Positions 16,909-25,137 of a DNA stretch of 33,737 bases are shown here, in pieces. A program made the translations under genes and the position numbers. Every line of letters starts with the position of its first letter. The stretch's first letter is position 1. Below the pieces are notes generated by a model, which had not been told where the DNA came from, searched no databases, and saw nothing but the letters and a program-made list of their open reading frames with translations. The DNA is taken from NCBI RefSeq assembly GCF_018861705.1, contig NZ_JAHLEC010000035.1, forward strand, positions 1 to 33,737, in the 5' to 3' direction. This stretch comes from Clostridium psychrophilum (GTDB lineage Bacteria > Bacillota > Clostridia > Clostridiales > Clostridiaceae).

Positions 16909-18057
16909 ATGATATATCTTGATAATGCTGCGACCAGTTTTCCAAAACCACCTAAAGTTTACTCTGAAGTATTAAGATGCATGGAAAATTATGCTGCTAA
17001 TCCCGGGAGAAGTTCTCATGATATGGCAATTGAGGCTTCATCCAAAATTATGGATACAAGACAAGAACTAAGTGAATTTTTTAATATTCCTGATTTATTA
17101 AACATTGTATTTACATGTAATGCCACTCAATCCCTTAACATAGGTATAAAAGGAATATTAAAACCAGGGGATCATGTTATTAGCACAGTAATTGAGCATA
17201 ACTCAGTTCTAAGACCATTAAATTATCTAAGCAAAAAAGGAATAACGTTCACTCTTCTTGGTGTAGATAAAAATGGATACTTAAATATTAATAACTTAAA
17301 AAAAGAGATACGTGGAAATACTAAAGCTATAATAATAAACCATACATCTAATGTGTTAGGAACAATTCAAGATATAAGATTAATTGGGCAAATTGCAAAA
17401 GACTCAGGAATTGTCTTTATGGTTGATGCATCTCAAAGTGCAGGAGTAATATCAATAGATGTAGAGAGAGACAATATTGACTTATTAGCATTTCCAGGTC
17501 ATAAAGGATTATATGGTCCTCAAGGAACAGGAGGCTTATATATAAGGGAAGGTGTTGAACTTGATTCATTTATTCAGGGTGGAACTGGTAGTGAATCTTT
17601 TTCCATGAATCAGCCTGATTTTTTACCTGATAGATTCGAAAGTGGAACACTAAATACACCAGGAATAGCAGGATTGTATGAAGGTATAAGATTTATCAGA
17701 AAAGTAGGAATAGAGAATATAAGAAAACATGAGATTATGTTAGTAGAATATTTAGTAGAAGAGTTAAGTAAATTATCTTATATTAATATTTATGGGGGAT
17801 GCGATTATAAAAACAGAGGAGCAGTAGTTTCTTTAAATATAGACAATGTAGATGTGTCAGAAGTAGGGGAGCTCCTAAACAAACATAAGATAGCAGTAAG
17901 AACAGGATTTCATTGTGCACCATTAATACACAATATAATTGGTACAAGTAAAAGAGGCACAGTTAGAATAAGTCCAGGGTATTTTAATAATTTAGAAGAT
18001 ATAGAAGAACTAATAAAAGCTTTAATATATATACATGAAAAAAGGCCCTTTTTATAG
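16909..18057 (+). CDS. Cysteine desulfurase-family PLP enzyme
   Basis: A 382-aa class V aminotransferase-fold protein of the cysteine desulfurase family (TIGR01977 type). It should remove sulfur from cysteine (or selenium from selenocysteine) as an enzyme-bound persulfide. Visible features are the start MIYLDNAATSFPKP, ATQSLN and the His of VIEHNS, DASQSAG (PLP-binding Asp), the PLP lysine Lys199 in FPGHKGLYGPQG, and the catalytic Cys336 in RTGFHCAPL. Length is normal. AGGAGG precedes the ATG. No scaffold gene (iscU/sufU) is next to it; a DUF3343 sulfur/selenium carrier-like gene lies 4.8 kb downstream. The stop codon is inside a terminator hairpin. Confidence 0.85.
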   Translation: MIYLDNAATSFPKPPKVYSEVLRCMENYAANPGRSSHDMAIEASSKIMDTRQELSEFFNIPDLLNIVFTCNATQSLNIGIKGILKPGDHVISTVIEHNSVLRPLNYLSKKGITFTLLGVDKNGYLNINNLKKEIRGNTKAIIINHTSNVLGTIQDIRLIGQIAKDSGIVFMVDASQSAGVISIDVERDNIDLLAFPGHKGLYGPQGTGGLYIREGVELDSFIQGGTGSESFSMNQPDFLPDRFESGTLNTPGIAGLYEGIRFIRKVGIENIRKHEIMLVEYLVEELSKLSYINIYGGCDYKNRGAVVSLNIDNVDVSEVGELLNKHKIAVRTGFHCAPLIHNIIGTSKRGTVRISPGYFNNLEDIEELIKALIYIHEKRPFL

Positions 18058-18064
18058 GGCCTTT
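18041..18064. terminator. Bidirectional terminator overlapping the desulfurase stop
   Basis: Stem AAAGGCCCT / AGGGCCTTT with a short loop. The TAG stop of the plus gene lies in it. The T-run is longer on the minus strand, so it mainly serves the DUF4489 gene. A degenerate copy of this element recurs near 19880. Confidence 0.75.
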
Positions 18065-18088
18065 ACTTGTATATTGTAGTAGCTGTTA

Positions 18089-18649
18089 TTAAAAGTTGGT
18101 ATTGTCTACTACTAAAGCTGAAAATGTTGGATTGTTAAATAACAAGGTTGTAGTAGGATTAAGAGGGGCAGCAACTGCAGCTGTTGTCGTAGAAGTAATT
18201 GCTGCTACATAATAAGAACAACAATCATTGTCACAGTCACAATCTTTATCACAACTGCAATCACAAACTATAAAACTTATTATATCAGTTAATGCGCTAC
18301 CTATAGGATATGCCCATGGGTTTCCAATTGCTTCTGGAATAGTTTCACCTTTACAAAGTTTAAATAATTGGAAACTAAGTGCTACAGCTGCGCCACCGTT
18401 TGCAATTGTAGAAACTAAGTTTGTAGAAAATTCAAACTTAATGCATGGATCATGAAAACGCTCTGTGTTTAAAGTAACTTTAGCAAGTTGAGTAGTCACT
18501 GCAGCAACAGCAGGAGTAGCCCCTGCAACTATTACTGTAACTGGATTTGAAGCCTTACATTTCAATAAAACTTTAGCTACTTCTTCTTTTTTCCTTTTAC
18601 AGCCACATTCTTTTTCTTCTTCATAATGACCTTTTGAATTTGAATTCAT
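18089..18649 (-). CDS. DUF4489 protein, probable spore-surface component
   Basis: A 186-aa protein resembling DUF4489, a family restricted to clostridia. The start ATG 18649 follows AAGGAGG by 9 nt; an in-frame ATG at 18679 lies upstream of that site and is unlikely. The N-terminus is CGCKRKKEEVAKVLLKCKA, followed by an Ala/Val-rich beta region (VTVIVAGATPAVAAVT), a Cys-rich motif CDCSCDKDCDCDNDCC (about residues 130-145) and a Thr-rich tail. Such Cys-rich and repetitive sequence suits disulfide-linked spore layers. A sigma-K-like promoter at 18747-18774 precedes it. It forms a module with the Cys-rich gene 18794-19555; a second module copy lies at 19875-20892. Confidence 0.7.
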   Translation of the reverse strand: MNSNSKGHYEEEKECGCKRKKEEVAKVLLKCKASNPVTVIVAGATPAVAAVTTQLAKVTLNTERFHDPCIKFEFSTNLVSTIANGGAAVALSFQLFKLCKGETIPEAIGNPWAYPIGSALTDIISFIVCDCSCDKDCDCDNDCCSYYVAAITSTTTAAVAAPLNPTTTLLFNNPTFSALVVDNTNF

Positions 18650-18746
18650 ATATTTATTCCTCCTTAAATTTAAAAACATAATATTTAGTAAAAGAATTCT
18701 AAATGTACTGTTGACATAAGGCGGATATATTAGAACTCTTATACTA

Positions 18747-18774
18747 TAATGTATGAGTTAGACATATAAATGTT
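18747..18774 (-). promoter_or_regulatory. Sigma-K-like promoter for the DUF4489 gene
   Basis: Minus strand: AC at -35, 16 nt, then CATACATTA, matching the sporulation sigma-K layout (AC-N16/17-CATAnnnTA). The -10 also resembles sigma-E. The same AC-N16-CATA arrangement appears upstream of both Cys-rich genes. Confidence 0.5.
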
Positions 18775-18793
18775 CTACTTTTTCTATTTTTTT

Positions 18794-19555
18794 TTATTCA
18801 TCATCTTCACATTCGTCATCAAATAGTGGTTTTAGTTTTTGATCTGGGAAGAATTTTGGAACTGGTTCCCGATCAAATCTGCAACAAGCATCTTCTTCAA
18901 TATCTTCTTCACATTCACATGGAACTGGGCAATAACCATATGCAGGAATTAATAATTGAACTAATAATTCACATTTTACAATAAGATGGAATCCTAAGGT
19001 TATATCTAAAACACTTTCATCATCATTATTCTTACATATATTTCCATCTAAGCATTCTGCTACCAATTCAAGTTTTATAATTTCTGAATCAAAATCACTC
19101 GATTTTCCAGTTGACACAGAGGTTGTAGAAATTTGTGCTATTGAATCTGGGCAATATAATTTTGATATAACTTCTGTACGATTAATTTCATAAAATTCAC
19201 ATCTTGTCTCTCCATTACAATCTATATAATCTGCATAAAATGAAATTATAAAGCATACTATTATTTTTTTGTAACTAGGATTTTTCTTTAGTGGAAATTT
19301 TTCTACAGAGATGAGTTTTAATTTAAAATTCCTGCAGCATGTAAATATTTTTGGATCATCAAGTGGATCGCTTCTTAATTCTTCATCTGTATCAATTGTA
19401 TCTTTACCACACCCATAAACTAAGCATCTTTTAATTAAACACTGATCAAAAACTTTTGGGATTTCGACGCAAACAAGTTCTGCTGGATCAGGAAGGTGCC
19501 CTTGTTTGTTAACAACACCAGGTCTTGCAATAAAATCATTGTGAGTAATAGACAT
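18794..19555 (-). CDS. Cys-rich acidic protein, probable spore envelope (copy 1)
   Basis: A 253-aa protein with many cysteines and an acidic tail (CECEEDIEEDACC, then PVPKFFPDQKLKPLF and DDECEDDE). The N-terminus reads MSITHNDFIARPGVVNKQG with ELVCVEIPKVFDQC soon after. The middle (KLKLISVEKFPLKK, IIVCFIISFYADYIDCNGET) has a beta pattern that recalls SPOCS/DUF3794-type spore domains; this is a guess and needs a profile search. There is no signal peptide, as expected for a mother-cell coat protein. It is about 80% identical over the first 145 residues to copy 2. AGGAGG precedes the ATG. It is preceded by a sigma-K-like promoter (19610-19637) and followed by the DUF4489 gene. Confidence 0.65.
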   Translation of the reverse strand: MSITHNDFIARPGVVNKQGHLPDPAELVCVEIPKVFDQCLIKRCLVYGCGKDTIDTDEELRSDPLDDPKIFTCCRNFKLKLISVEKFPLKKNPSYKKIIVCFIISFYADYIDCNGETRCEFYEINRTEVISKLYCPDSIAQISTTSVSTGKSSDFDSEIIKLELVAECLDGNICKNNDDESVLDITLGFHLIVKCELLVQLLIPAYGYCPVPCECEEDIEEDACCRFDREPVPKFFPDQKLKPLFDDECEDDE

Positions 19556-19609
19556 AAATTATCCTCCTTTTATGTTAAGTGATACACTTCAAATTCGTGT
19601 TCTCTGTTT

Positions 19610-19637
19610 TATAATATGCCTTTGCCTAAAAGTTGTG
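19610..19637 (-). promoter_or_regulatory. Sigma-K-like promoter of copy 1
   Basis: Minus strand: CACA at -35 (AC at 19635-19636), exactly 16 nt, then CATATTATA, an exact fit to CATAnnnTA. Position is about 55 nt before the ATG. Confidence 0.55.
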
Positions 19638-19874
19638 ATTATTATTTATATAAATTTGTATAAATATTTTTAAGCGTTAATTTAAAAATTTTTAACAGTG
19701 TATCGTCCTAGTGTTTTAAATTTATGCCTTTGCATTAAATGATCATTTTTGATGCTTCAATATCAATGATTTAAAAAGAAAATTATATTCATATAAATAA
19801 GTCTTATTTCTTCTTTTTAGTTAGACACATGATCATCTCTTATGTATCAAGGCTACTTTTTTTGAAATGGCGTT

Positions 19875-20035
19875 AAAAAAAGGCCCTTTTTACAGAGTCT
19901 TTTTATCTATTGGAGTCTTTGTATCAGTAATAGAAATTATTATTACTATAACTGAAAACATTATATTGTTAACAAAGGTGTTATAGTTGTTATAATATAA
20001 GGGACATTTGCAACTACAGAATAATCTTTTATAAG
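19875..20035 (-). pseudogene. Decayed 3' remnant of a second DUF4489 gene
   Basis: This stretch aligns by eye with the 3' end of the 18089-18649 gene and its terminator. AAAAGGCCCTTTTT is shared, as is the coding block read on the minus strand as CCT..ACAACT..TTGTTA..ACAAT..TTTTCAG.TTTAGTAG. The frame carries several stops and the terminator has lost its second arm. The left breakpoint, near 20010-20035, jumps straight to promoter-like sequence, so roughly 0.5 kb of the gene has been deleted. The equivalent -10 (near 20070-20085) no longer has CATA. It is the partner gene of copy 2 in a tandem duplication. Confidence 0.7.
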
Positions 20036-20133
20036 ACCACTTTGATAAGTAGGGCATATTAGAATTCTTATGCTACTATTTAATAGTTAACTCTATAAAT
20101 ATGCTAGTTATTTATTATTTTTGCAAAAGCAAC

Positions 20134-20892
20134 CTACTCGTTATCTTCACATTCATCCTCAAACAAAGGTTTAAGTTTTTGATCAGGGAAGAATTTAGGA
20201 ACTGGGTCCCTAGAAAATTTATCACAAGGATCTTCCTCCGTATCCTCTTCACATTCACTTGGAACTGGACAATAACCAAATGTAGGGATTAATAATTGAA
20301 CAACTAGTTCGCATTTTACAATAAGATGCAATCCTAAAGTTATATCTAAAAAACTTTCATCACAATCATTTTTATAAAAAAAACCGTTTAGACATTCTGC
20401 CACTAACTCAAGTTTTATAATTCCAGAATCGATATCCTTTGATTCACCTGATCCAATGCTAGTAGATATTTGTGCAATTGAATCTGGACAATATAGTTTC
20501 CATATAATTTCTGTACGATTAATTTCATAAAATTCACATTTTGTCTCTCCATTGCAATCTATATAATCAGCATAAAATGAAATTTTAAAGCAAACTATTA
20601 CCTTCTTATAACTAGGACATTTCTTTAATGGAATTTTCTCTACTGATATAAGCTTTAATTGAAAATCTCTACATCCTGAAAATATTCTTGGATCGTTAAG
20701 CGCGTCACTTCTTAATTCATAATCTGTATCTAAAGTATCTGGTCCACAAGCATAAACTAAGCATCTTTTAATTAAACACTGGTCAAAAACCTTTGGTAGT
20801 TCAACGCAAACTAGTTCAGATGGATCAGGAAGGTATCCTTGTTTGTTAACAATACCAGGTCTTGCAATAAACTCATCACGAGTAATAGACAT
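20134..20892 (-). CDS. Cys-rich acidic protein, probable spore envelope (copy 2)
   Basis: A 252-aa paralogue of 18794-19555 with the same start (MSITRDEFIARPGIVNKQG), the same core (KVFDQCLIKRCLVY, SFYADYIDCNGET, CEFYEINRTE) and the same acidic end. Cysteine positions differ slightly: Cys92 is gained here, while the CC pair near 72-73 and the CC in the tail are reduced. The two therefore may cross-link differently. AGGAGG precedes the ATG. A promoter of the same type lies at 20944-20971. The gene that should follow it survives only as a remnant. Confidence 0.65.
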   Translation of the reverse strand: MSITRDEFIARPGIVNKQGYLPDPSELVCVELPKVFDQCLIKRCLVYACGPDTLDTDYELRSDALNDPRIFSGCRDFQLKLISVEKIPLKKCPSYKKVIVCFKISFYADYIDCNGETKCEFYEINRTEIIWKLYCPDSIAQISTSIGSGESKDIDSGIIKLELVAECLNGFFYKNDCDESFLDITLGLHLIVKCELVVQLLIPTFGYCPVPSECEEDTEEDPCDKFSRDPVPKFFPDQKLKPLFEDECEDNE

Positions 20893-20943
20893 TATTATCC
20901 TCCTTATATCTCAATCAATAAACTTCTAATGATATATTTTCAA

Positions 20944-20971
20944 TGCTTTATGCAGGTAATTATTAGTTGTG
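20944..20971 (-). promoter_or_regulatory. Sigma-K-like promoter of copy 2
   Basis: Minus strand: CACA at -35, 16 nt, then CATAAAGCA; one mismatch to CATAnnnTA. The flanking AATCACAA motif is identical to copy 1, showing the promoter was duplicated with the gene. Confidence 0.45.
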
Positions 20972-21130
20972 ATTGAAGAACTTGTTTAATATAATTAATA
21001 GTTTCTAAGTGCTAATTTGAATTTACCTAATACTATATTATGCACGTAATTTATATATGTTTCTAATATCTGCTATTCGGTTATATATTACTTTGCAATA
21101 AAATATAATTTCTATAAGGAGATGATTAAT

Positions 21131-22804
21131 ATGAGAATATGTAGTCCAGCTTTATTTTATGATGTTGAAGATCATATATGGAAGTTTTATGTAAATGAAG
21201 ATAAGGATTTAATGTACAGTATAATGTATGGTGAAGATAAATGGACTAAAGAAAATAAAATTGACAATGAAGTCTTAGATTTTGCAATTAACTTAGATGT
21301 TAATAACAGAATTGGCATTATATATAGTGTTAAATCAGGCAAGCTTAAGTATTGTGTTTGGGAAGATAACAAATGTTTTGGAAAAACTATTTATAAATCT
21401 GAAAACGAAGGGTATGAGATGACTGAATTAAAAGTTATTACAATTGACAAACTAATGCATATATTTTTCATTGTTGTGAATAGTGCAAATAAAATTCAAT
21501 GTTCTTTAAACCATTTATGCTTAAATAAGGAAGATAATGTATTTAATATAATAGATACTATCCCATTTTCTGAAAATACATTTTGTCATTATCAAGTGCA
21601 AAACATAGAAAATGGTAATTTATCGTTAATATTTATTAAATCTGAAAAAAACGAAGTAGTATTAAATTTCACTGAATACAAAAACAATATGTGGAGCATT
21701 TCTAAAAGATTATATGGTATTGTAGGTGAAAATGTTAATTTTTGCACATTATTACAATTAGATAAAATAAATATTATGAATTTATCTAAAGAAGGTTCTT
21801 TGAATTTTATAGAACATGTAGTAATTGAGGCTGATGGGGAAATGAAAAATTATAAAATTCGCGAAACTTTCCAAAATCCATCTAACTTTTCACTAATAGA
21901 GATTAATGGAGTGCTTTGGGCAACGTGGTCTGAAGGTGAAAATATTTTTGCATCTTCATATAAACAAAAATGGAATGATCCCATTAAAAGTTATTCTAAA
22001 TTAAAGAATAAAATTTCAATTTATAAATACTTATCTTTAAGTGATAAGAATAAAAATATAAAGTGTAAATATATACTAGGAACTAATCCTCCTGAAATGA
22101 ATTTGCTTTTACCTAATGACAAAAATGATAACTATACAGATTCCTCTAGAGAAACTAAAGAAGTAGGAACAAAAACTGAATTAGATTACGATGTTGAAAA
22201 AGACAAAATATATATGAAACAAGAGCTTTTGTTCTTACAAAACAGCAACAGAGACTTAGAAAAAAAGCTTATAGATTTACAAATGAAATTACAACAAAAA
22301 ACAAGAATTCTTGAAGAAACAGAGGACACTTTTGCCAAGCTTACAAATACAAGAAAAAATGCTGAGGAGAAGTTAAAGATAATATCCCAAATACAACAAA
22401 ATTCCATGAAAAAGATGAAATCACTGGAAGCTGATAAAATGTCTAAGGATGCGGTAATAAACGAATTGACCAATAAAACTCAACAACTTAATAGTAAATA
22501 CGAAAAATTAAGTGAACAAAAAACATTCAAAGATAATATCGTAACTGAGCTTAAAAACAAATTGCAACAACTAGCTAGTGAAAATGAAGGGGTAATAAAA
22601 GAATTTAACAATAAAACACAACAACTTCATAGTGAATACGAAAAATTAAATGAGCAGAAAGCATTTAAAGATAATGTCGTAACTGAACTTAAAAATAAAT
22701 TACAACAACTAGCTAGTGAAAAGGAGGGATTATGGGAAGATTTAAAATACGAAAAGAACATAGGGATTGTAGACAGAATTTTAAAAAAAAGAATTGAAAG
22801 ATAA
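21131..22804 (+). CDS. Beta-propeller-like protein with repetitive coiled coil
   Basis: A 557-aa protein. Residues 1-300 have repeating Trp/Tyr-rich beta strands (ALFYDVEDHIWKFYV, LMYSIMYGEDKW, GVLWATWSEGENIFASSY), suggesting a lectin-like beta-propeller. After a polar linker, about residues 350-540 form a long coiled coil with two tandem 46-aa units (YEKLxEQKxFKDN..TELKNKLQQLAS). There is no signal peptide. The start is ATG 21131, 9 nt after AAGGAG; ATG 21122 abuts that site. It lies divergent from the spore-type genes and may share their role, perhaps as a coat-assembly or spore-surface protein. The family is not firmly recognised. Confidence 0.6.
   Translation: MRICSPALFYDVEDHIWKFYVNEDKDLMYSIMYGEDKWTKENKIDNEVLDFAINLDVNNRIGIIYSVKSGKLKYCVWEDNKCFGKTIYKSENEGYEMTELKVITIDKLMHIFFIVVNSANKIQCSLNHLCLNKEDNVFNIIDTIPFSENTFCHYQVQNIENGNLSLIFIKSEKNEVVLNFTEYKNNMWSISKRLYGIVGENVNFCTLLQLDKINIMNLSKEGSLNFIEHVVIEADGEMKNYKIRETFQNPSNFSLIEINGVLWATWSEGENIFASSYKQKWNDPIKSYSKLKNKISIYKYLSLSDKNKNIKCKYILGTNPPEMNLLLPNDKNDNYTDSSRETKEVGTKTELDYDVEKDKIYMKQELLFLQNSNRDLEKKLIDLQMKLQQKTRILEETEDTFAKLTNTRKNAEEKLKIISQIQQNSMKKMKSLEADKMSKDAVINELTNKTQQLNSKYEKLSEQKTFKDNIVTELKNKLQQLASENEGVIKEFNNKTQQLHSEYEKLNEQKAFKDNVVTELKNKLQQLASEKEGLWEDLKYEKNIGIVDRILKKRIER
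22454..22729 (+). repeat. Two tandem 138-bp repeats inside the coiled coil
   Basis: Units 22454-22591 and 22592-22729 are highly similar at DNA level (for example CAATAAAAC at 22471 and 22609, and CAACAACTAGCTAGTGAAAA in both). The period of 138 nt is 46 codons, so the frame is kept. Recent internal duplication. Confidence 0.85.
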
Positions 22805-22905
22805 GTATCACATTAACAGAATGTCTTCATATCATGAAATAGTCCATTTATGGATTATATATATAGTTTATAACTTGATTAGCCGTAAGGGAGATGTTCA
22901 AAGCT

Positions 22906-23172
22906 ATGAACGTAGAGCAAGATGAGTATTTAGTTGTTTATCCGGGTCATAATAGTGCAACACTTTTGTACCAAAGACTTATAAAAAAGTCTTGCAATGT
23001 TGAATTAGTATCAACTCCAATAATAATATCCTATGGTTGTAGTCTAGCAATTAAATTCAGAGAAATCTATATGGATATTGTTAATGATGAAATTATAAAA
23101 ATTAATATAAAACCCAAGGGTATGTATAAAATTATAAAGAAGTCAAAATATGATGACTACGAAAAAATTTAG
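22906..23172 (+). CDS. DUF3343 protein (putative Se/S carrier-like)
   Basis: An 88-aa protein matching DUF3343. The core is YLVVYPGHNSATLLYQRLIKK, then CNVELVSTPIIISYGCSLAIKF, where the Cys of YGCSLAI fits the conserved cysteine thought to carry sulfur or selenium. Members often occur with cysteine desulfurase-family enzymes; one is at 16909-18057 here. Start ATG 22906 is 12 nt after AGGGAG; ATG 22894 touches that site. A terminator follows at 23191-23219. Confidence 0.75.
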   Translation: MNVEQDEYLVVYPGHNSATLLYQRLIKKSCNVELVSTPIIISYGCSLAIKFREIYMDIVNDEIIKINIKPKGMYKIIKKSKYDDYEKI

Positions 23173-23190
23173 TTTTTGAAATAGATTGAT

Positions 23191-23219
23191 AGGATTTGGT
23201 ATTTGCAAATCCTTTTTTT
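23191..23219 (+). terminator. Intrinsic terminator after the DUF3343 gene
   Basis: Stem AGGATTTG / CAAATCCT with a 6-nt loop and a T7 run. Confidence 0.85.
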
Positions 23220-23276
23220 GTTTTAAGCATATTTAACACAACTAAAGCATATTTTCTACTAATAAGTATAAAGGGT

Positions 23277-24791
23277 GTGATTAAAATAGATAACTTTATT
23301 AAAAAAAATTATTATTTTGTTTCAAATATTAAAACTGGAACTTTAACTATAATTGATAGTCTTTGCAATACTATATTAAAAGAGATATCAGTAGGAAGAA
23401 GACCATTTAATTTAGCAGTAAAAGATGCCAATACCATTGTTGTTGCATGCGATTTAAGTAATACTATTTCATTTGTTAATTGTATAAATGGTGAAATAAA
23501 GCAGCACATCATTCCTAATAATGGTAATATGCAAGTTGATAAGGTAAACGAAAAAATATATGTTTCAAATGTTTCCGAAGTTACCATTTATGATATGAAT
23601 TTAGAAAAATCATTTGGTAGTATTAAAGGTTTTTCTGCAATTATTGATTTAAAACTTAATAAAGATGGTTCAAAAATATATATATTAGATACATTATTAA
23701 AGGAATTAAGAATTTACAGTACAGATAGCTATAAACTTATATCCGTATTCGATAATCTAGATGTAAATCCAACCTGTATCTTAATATCCAACGATGACAA
23801 AACAGTATATATTTCAATGCAACATTATATTTCAAAAATAAATATTGATTCAAAAATAATTACTAATTTAATTCTCGCAAAAGGTTCTTTAATATCTGGA
23901 ATGGTGTTAAGTAATACTACTTTATATGCATCTAATATAGGACTAAACAGAATAGATTTAATAAACATTTATACTAATAAAACATACGATTTTGTTTTCA
24001 CATCAAAATCTGAACCCACTAGACTTTTTCTTACTGATGACAATACTAAACTCTTGGTTACTAACAGATGCTGTGACGATTATGGTGGAATCGATATAAT
24101 TGATATAGAATCACGTTCTATAATTGGCTCAATTCTTATGTCAACAATTAATAGTCAACCTTATGACATCATTTCACTAAGCCTTCCTTATACATATGCT
24201 CCACCAGTTGCAGTAACTACTTTAAAATCCGATAATAAATTAATAACAATAATTGCAGAAAAAATATTTGCAACATACAATGAAAGTCTCAATTTCCCTT
24301 TTATTAAAATTAATTTACCCAAATCATCAAACTCTTATTATGTTTTTGATGAGATAAAATTTCAACCTGGTATTATAGTAGACCGTTCAGAATTTAGAAA
24401 TCGTTTATCTACTGAATCTGGGTTTTCAAATATTAAATTTATCCTAAGAGTTAACTATACAATTGATTATCGTGAAAACAATAAAAGCAATAAAATAAAT
24501 GGATTTTATGAAAAACCGGTAGACACTTTTGTAGATCTTCGGAAAGAACGTGAGTTAAATGAATTTAAACTTAATATTAAAACAACTACTAAAGTTACCA
24601 GTACCCCCATAATCCTCAATCATGTTATTAGTTTTGGAGTAATATGCCTTATGGAATTAAAGATAGTAGGGATTGATGAAATATATCTTCCTTGTTTAAA
24701 TGAAACCTTTAATAATATCGGCGAAGATTTCGAAACATTCGTTGGGTATGGGAACTCCATTTTTCCTGATGATAAAATTTTGCTTCATTAG
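23277..24791 (+). CDS. YVTN/YncE-type beta-propeller protein with C-terminal beta domain
   Basis: About 504 aa. Residues 1-320 form a seven-blade-like propeller with repeating SVGRRPFNLAVKD, KIYVSNVSEVTIYD, KIYILDTLLKEL and LLVTNRCCDDYGGIDIID patterns, typical of YncE/YVTN proteins. The last 190 residues are a separate beta domain (about 330-500) ending in VICLMELKIVGIDEIYLP, which resembles the C-terminal core of the Cys-rich spore-type proteins nearby. There is no signal peptide, so a mother-cell spore protein is plausible. The start is unclear: GTG 23277 overlaps the purine-rich AAAGGGTGTGA, and a TTG at 23196 sits in the previous terminator. Two AAGCATATTT direct repeats (23225, 23245) lie upstream. 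Confidence 0.65.
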   Translation: MIKIDNFIKKNYYFVSNIKTGTLTIIDSLCNTILKEISVGRRPFNLAVKDANTIVVACDLSNTISFVNCINGEIKQHIIPNNGNMQVDKVNEKIYVSNVSEVTIYDMNLEKSFGSIKGFSAIIDLKLNKDGSKIYILDTLLKELRIYSTDSYKLISVFDNLDVNPTCILISNDDKTVYISMQHYISKINIDSKIITNLILAKGSLISGMVLSNTTLYASNIGLNRIDLINIYTNKTYDFVFTSKSEPTRLFLTDDNTKLLVTNRCCDDYGGIDIIDIESRSIIGSILMSTINSQPYDIISLSLPYTYAPPVAVTTLKSDNKLITIIAEKIFATYNESLNFPFIKINLPKSSNSYYVFDEIKFQPGIIVDRSEFRNRLSTESGFSNIKFILRVNYTIDYRENNKSNKINGFYEKPVDTFVDLRKERELNEFKLNIKTTTKVTSTPIILNHVISFGVICLMELKIVGIDEIYLPCLNETFNNIGEDFETFVGYGNSIFPDDKILLH

Positions 24792-24833
24792 ATATAGTAG
24801 TTTGAATTTATTTGCACATGAATGTTTACATCT

Positions 24834-24883
24834 AAAACCAAATGAAAAATAGTGCTGATAAACACTATTTTTCATTTGGTTTT
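24834..24883. terminator. Bidirectional terminator, 21-bp perfect stem
   Basis: Perfect stem between 24834-24854 and 24863-24883 with an 8-nt loop; A- and T-rich ends allow both directions. The last six codons and the stop of the minus-strand gene are within it. Confidence 0.9.
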
Positions 24884-25137
24884 ATTTCTTCAATCGTAAA
24901 TCTATCAAAATATATTTCTTCTATAAAATTATTTTCATCAAAATTTGTTTTACGTCTTTTATTGTATTCATTAATGTTAGATTTTAACCAATAAGGTGTT
25001 GCAATATCAAATTTATAACATAACTGTGTTATACAAGCTTTTAAATTTTCTTGATAACTATCTTTTTCCTCTGACATTGATACTTCATCGCTGATAATTC
25101 TATTGTCTTTAATTAATTTGCCCCAAATTTGTAGCAT
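24865..25137 (-). CDS. Conserved clostridial hypothetical protein, 90 aa
   Basis: A 90-aa soluble protein starting MLQIWGKLIKDNRI, with TPYWLKSNINEYNKRRKTNF and ending FTIEEIKPNEK. I recall similar short proteins in other clostridia but no function. AAGGAGG-type site (TAAGGAGGC) is 6-8 nt before the ATG. Its 3' end is also the terminator stem. Confidence 0.65.
   Translation of the reverse strand: MLQIWGKLIKDNRIISDEVSMSEEKDSYQENLKACITQLCYKFDIATPYWLKSNINEYNKRRKTNFDENNFIEEIYFDRFTIEEIKPNEK

Noticed and set aside
23196-23276. TTG start giving 27 extra residues on the YVTN protein
   Set aside because: It lies inside the stem-loop of the preceding terminator and has no ribosome site.
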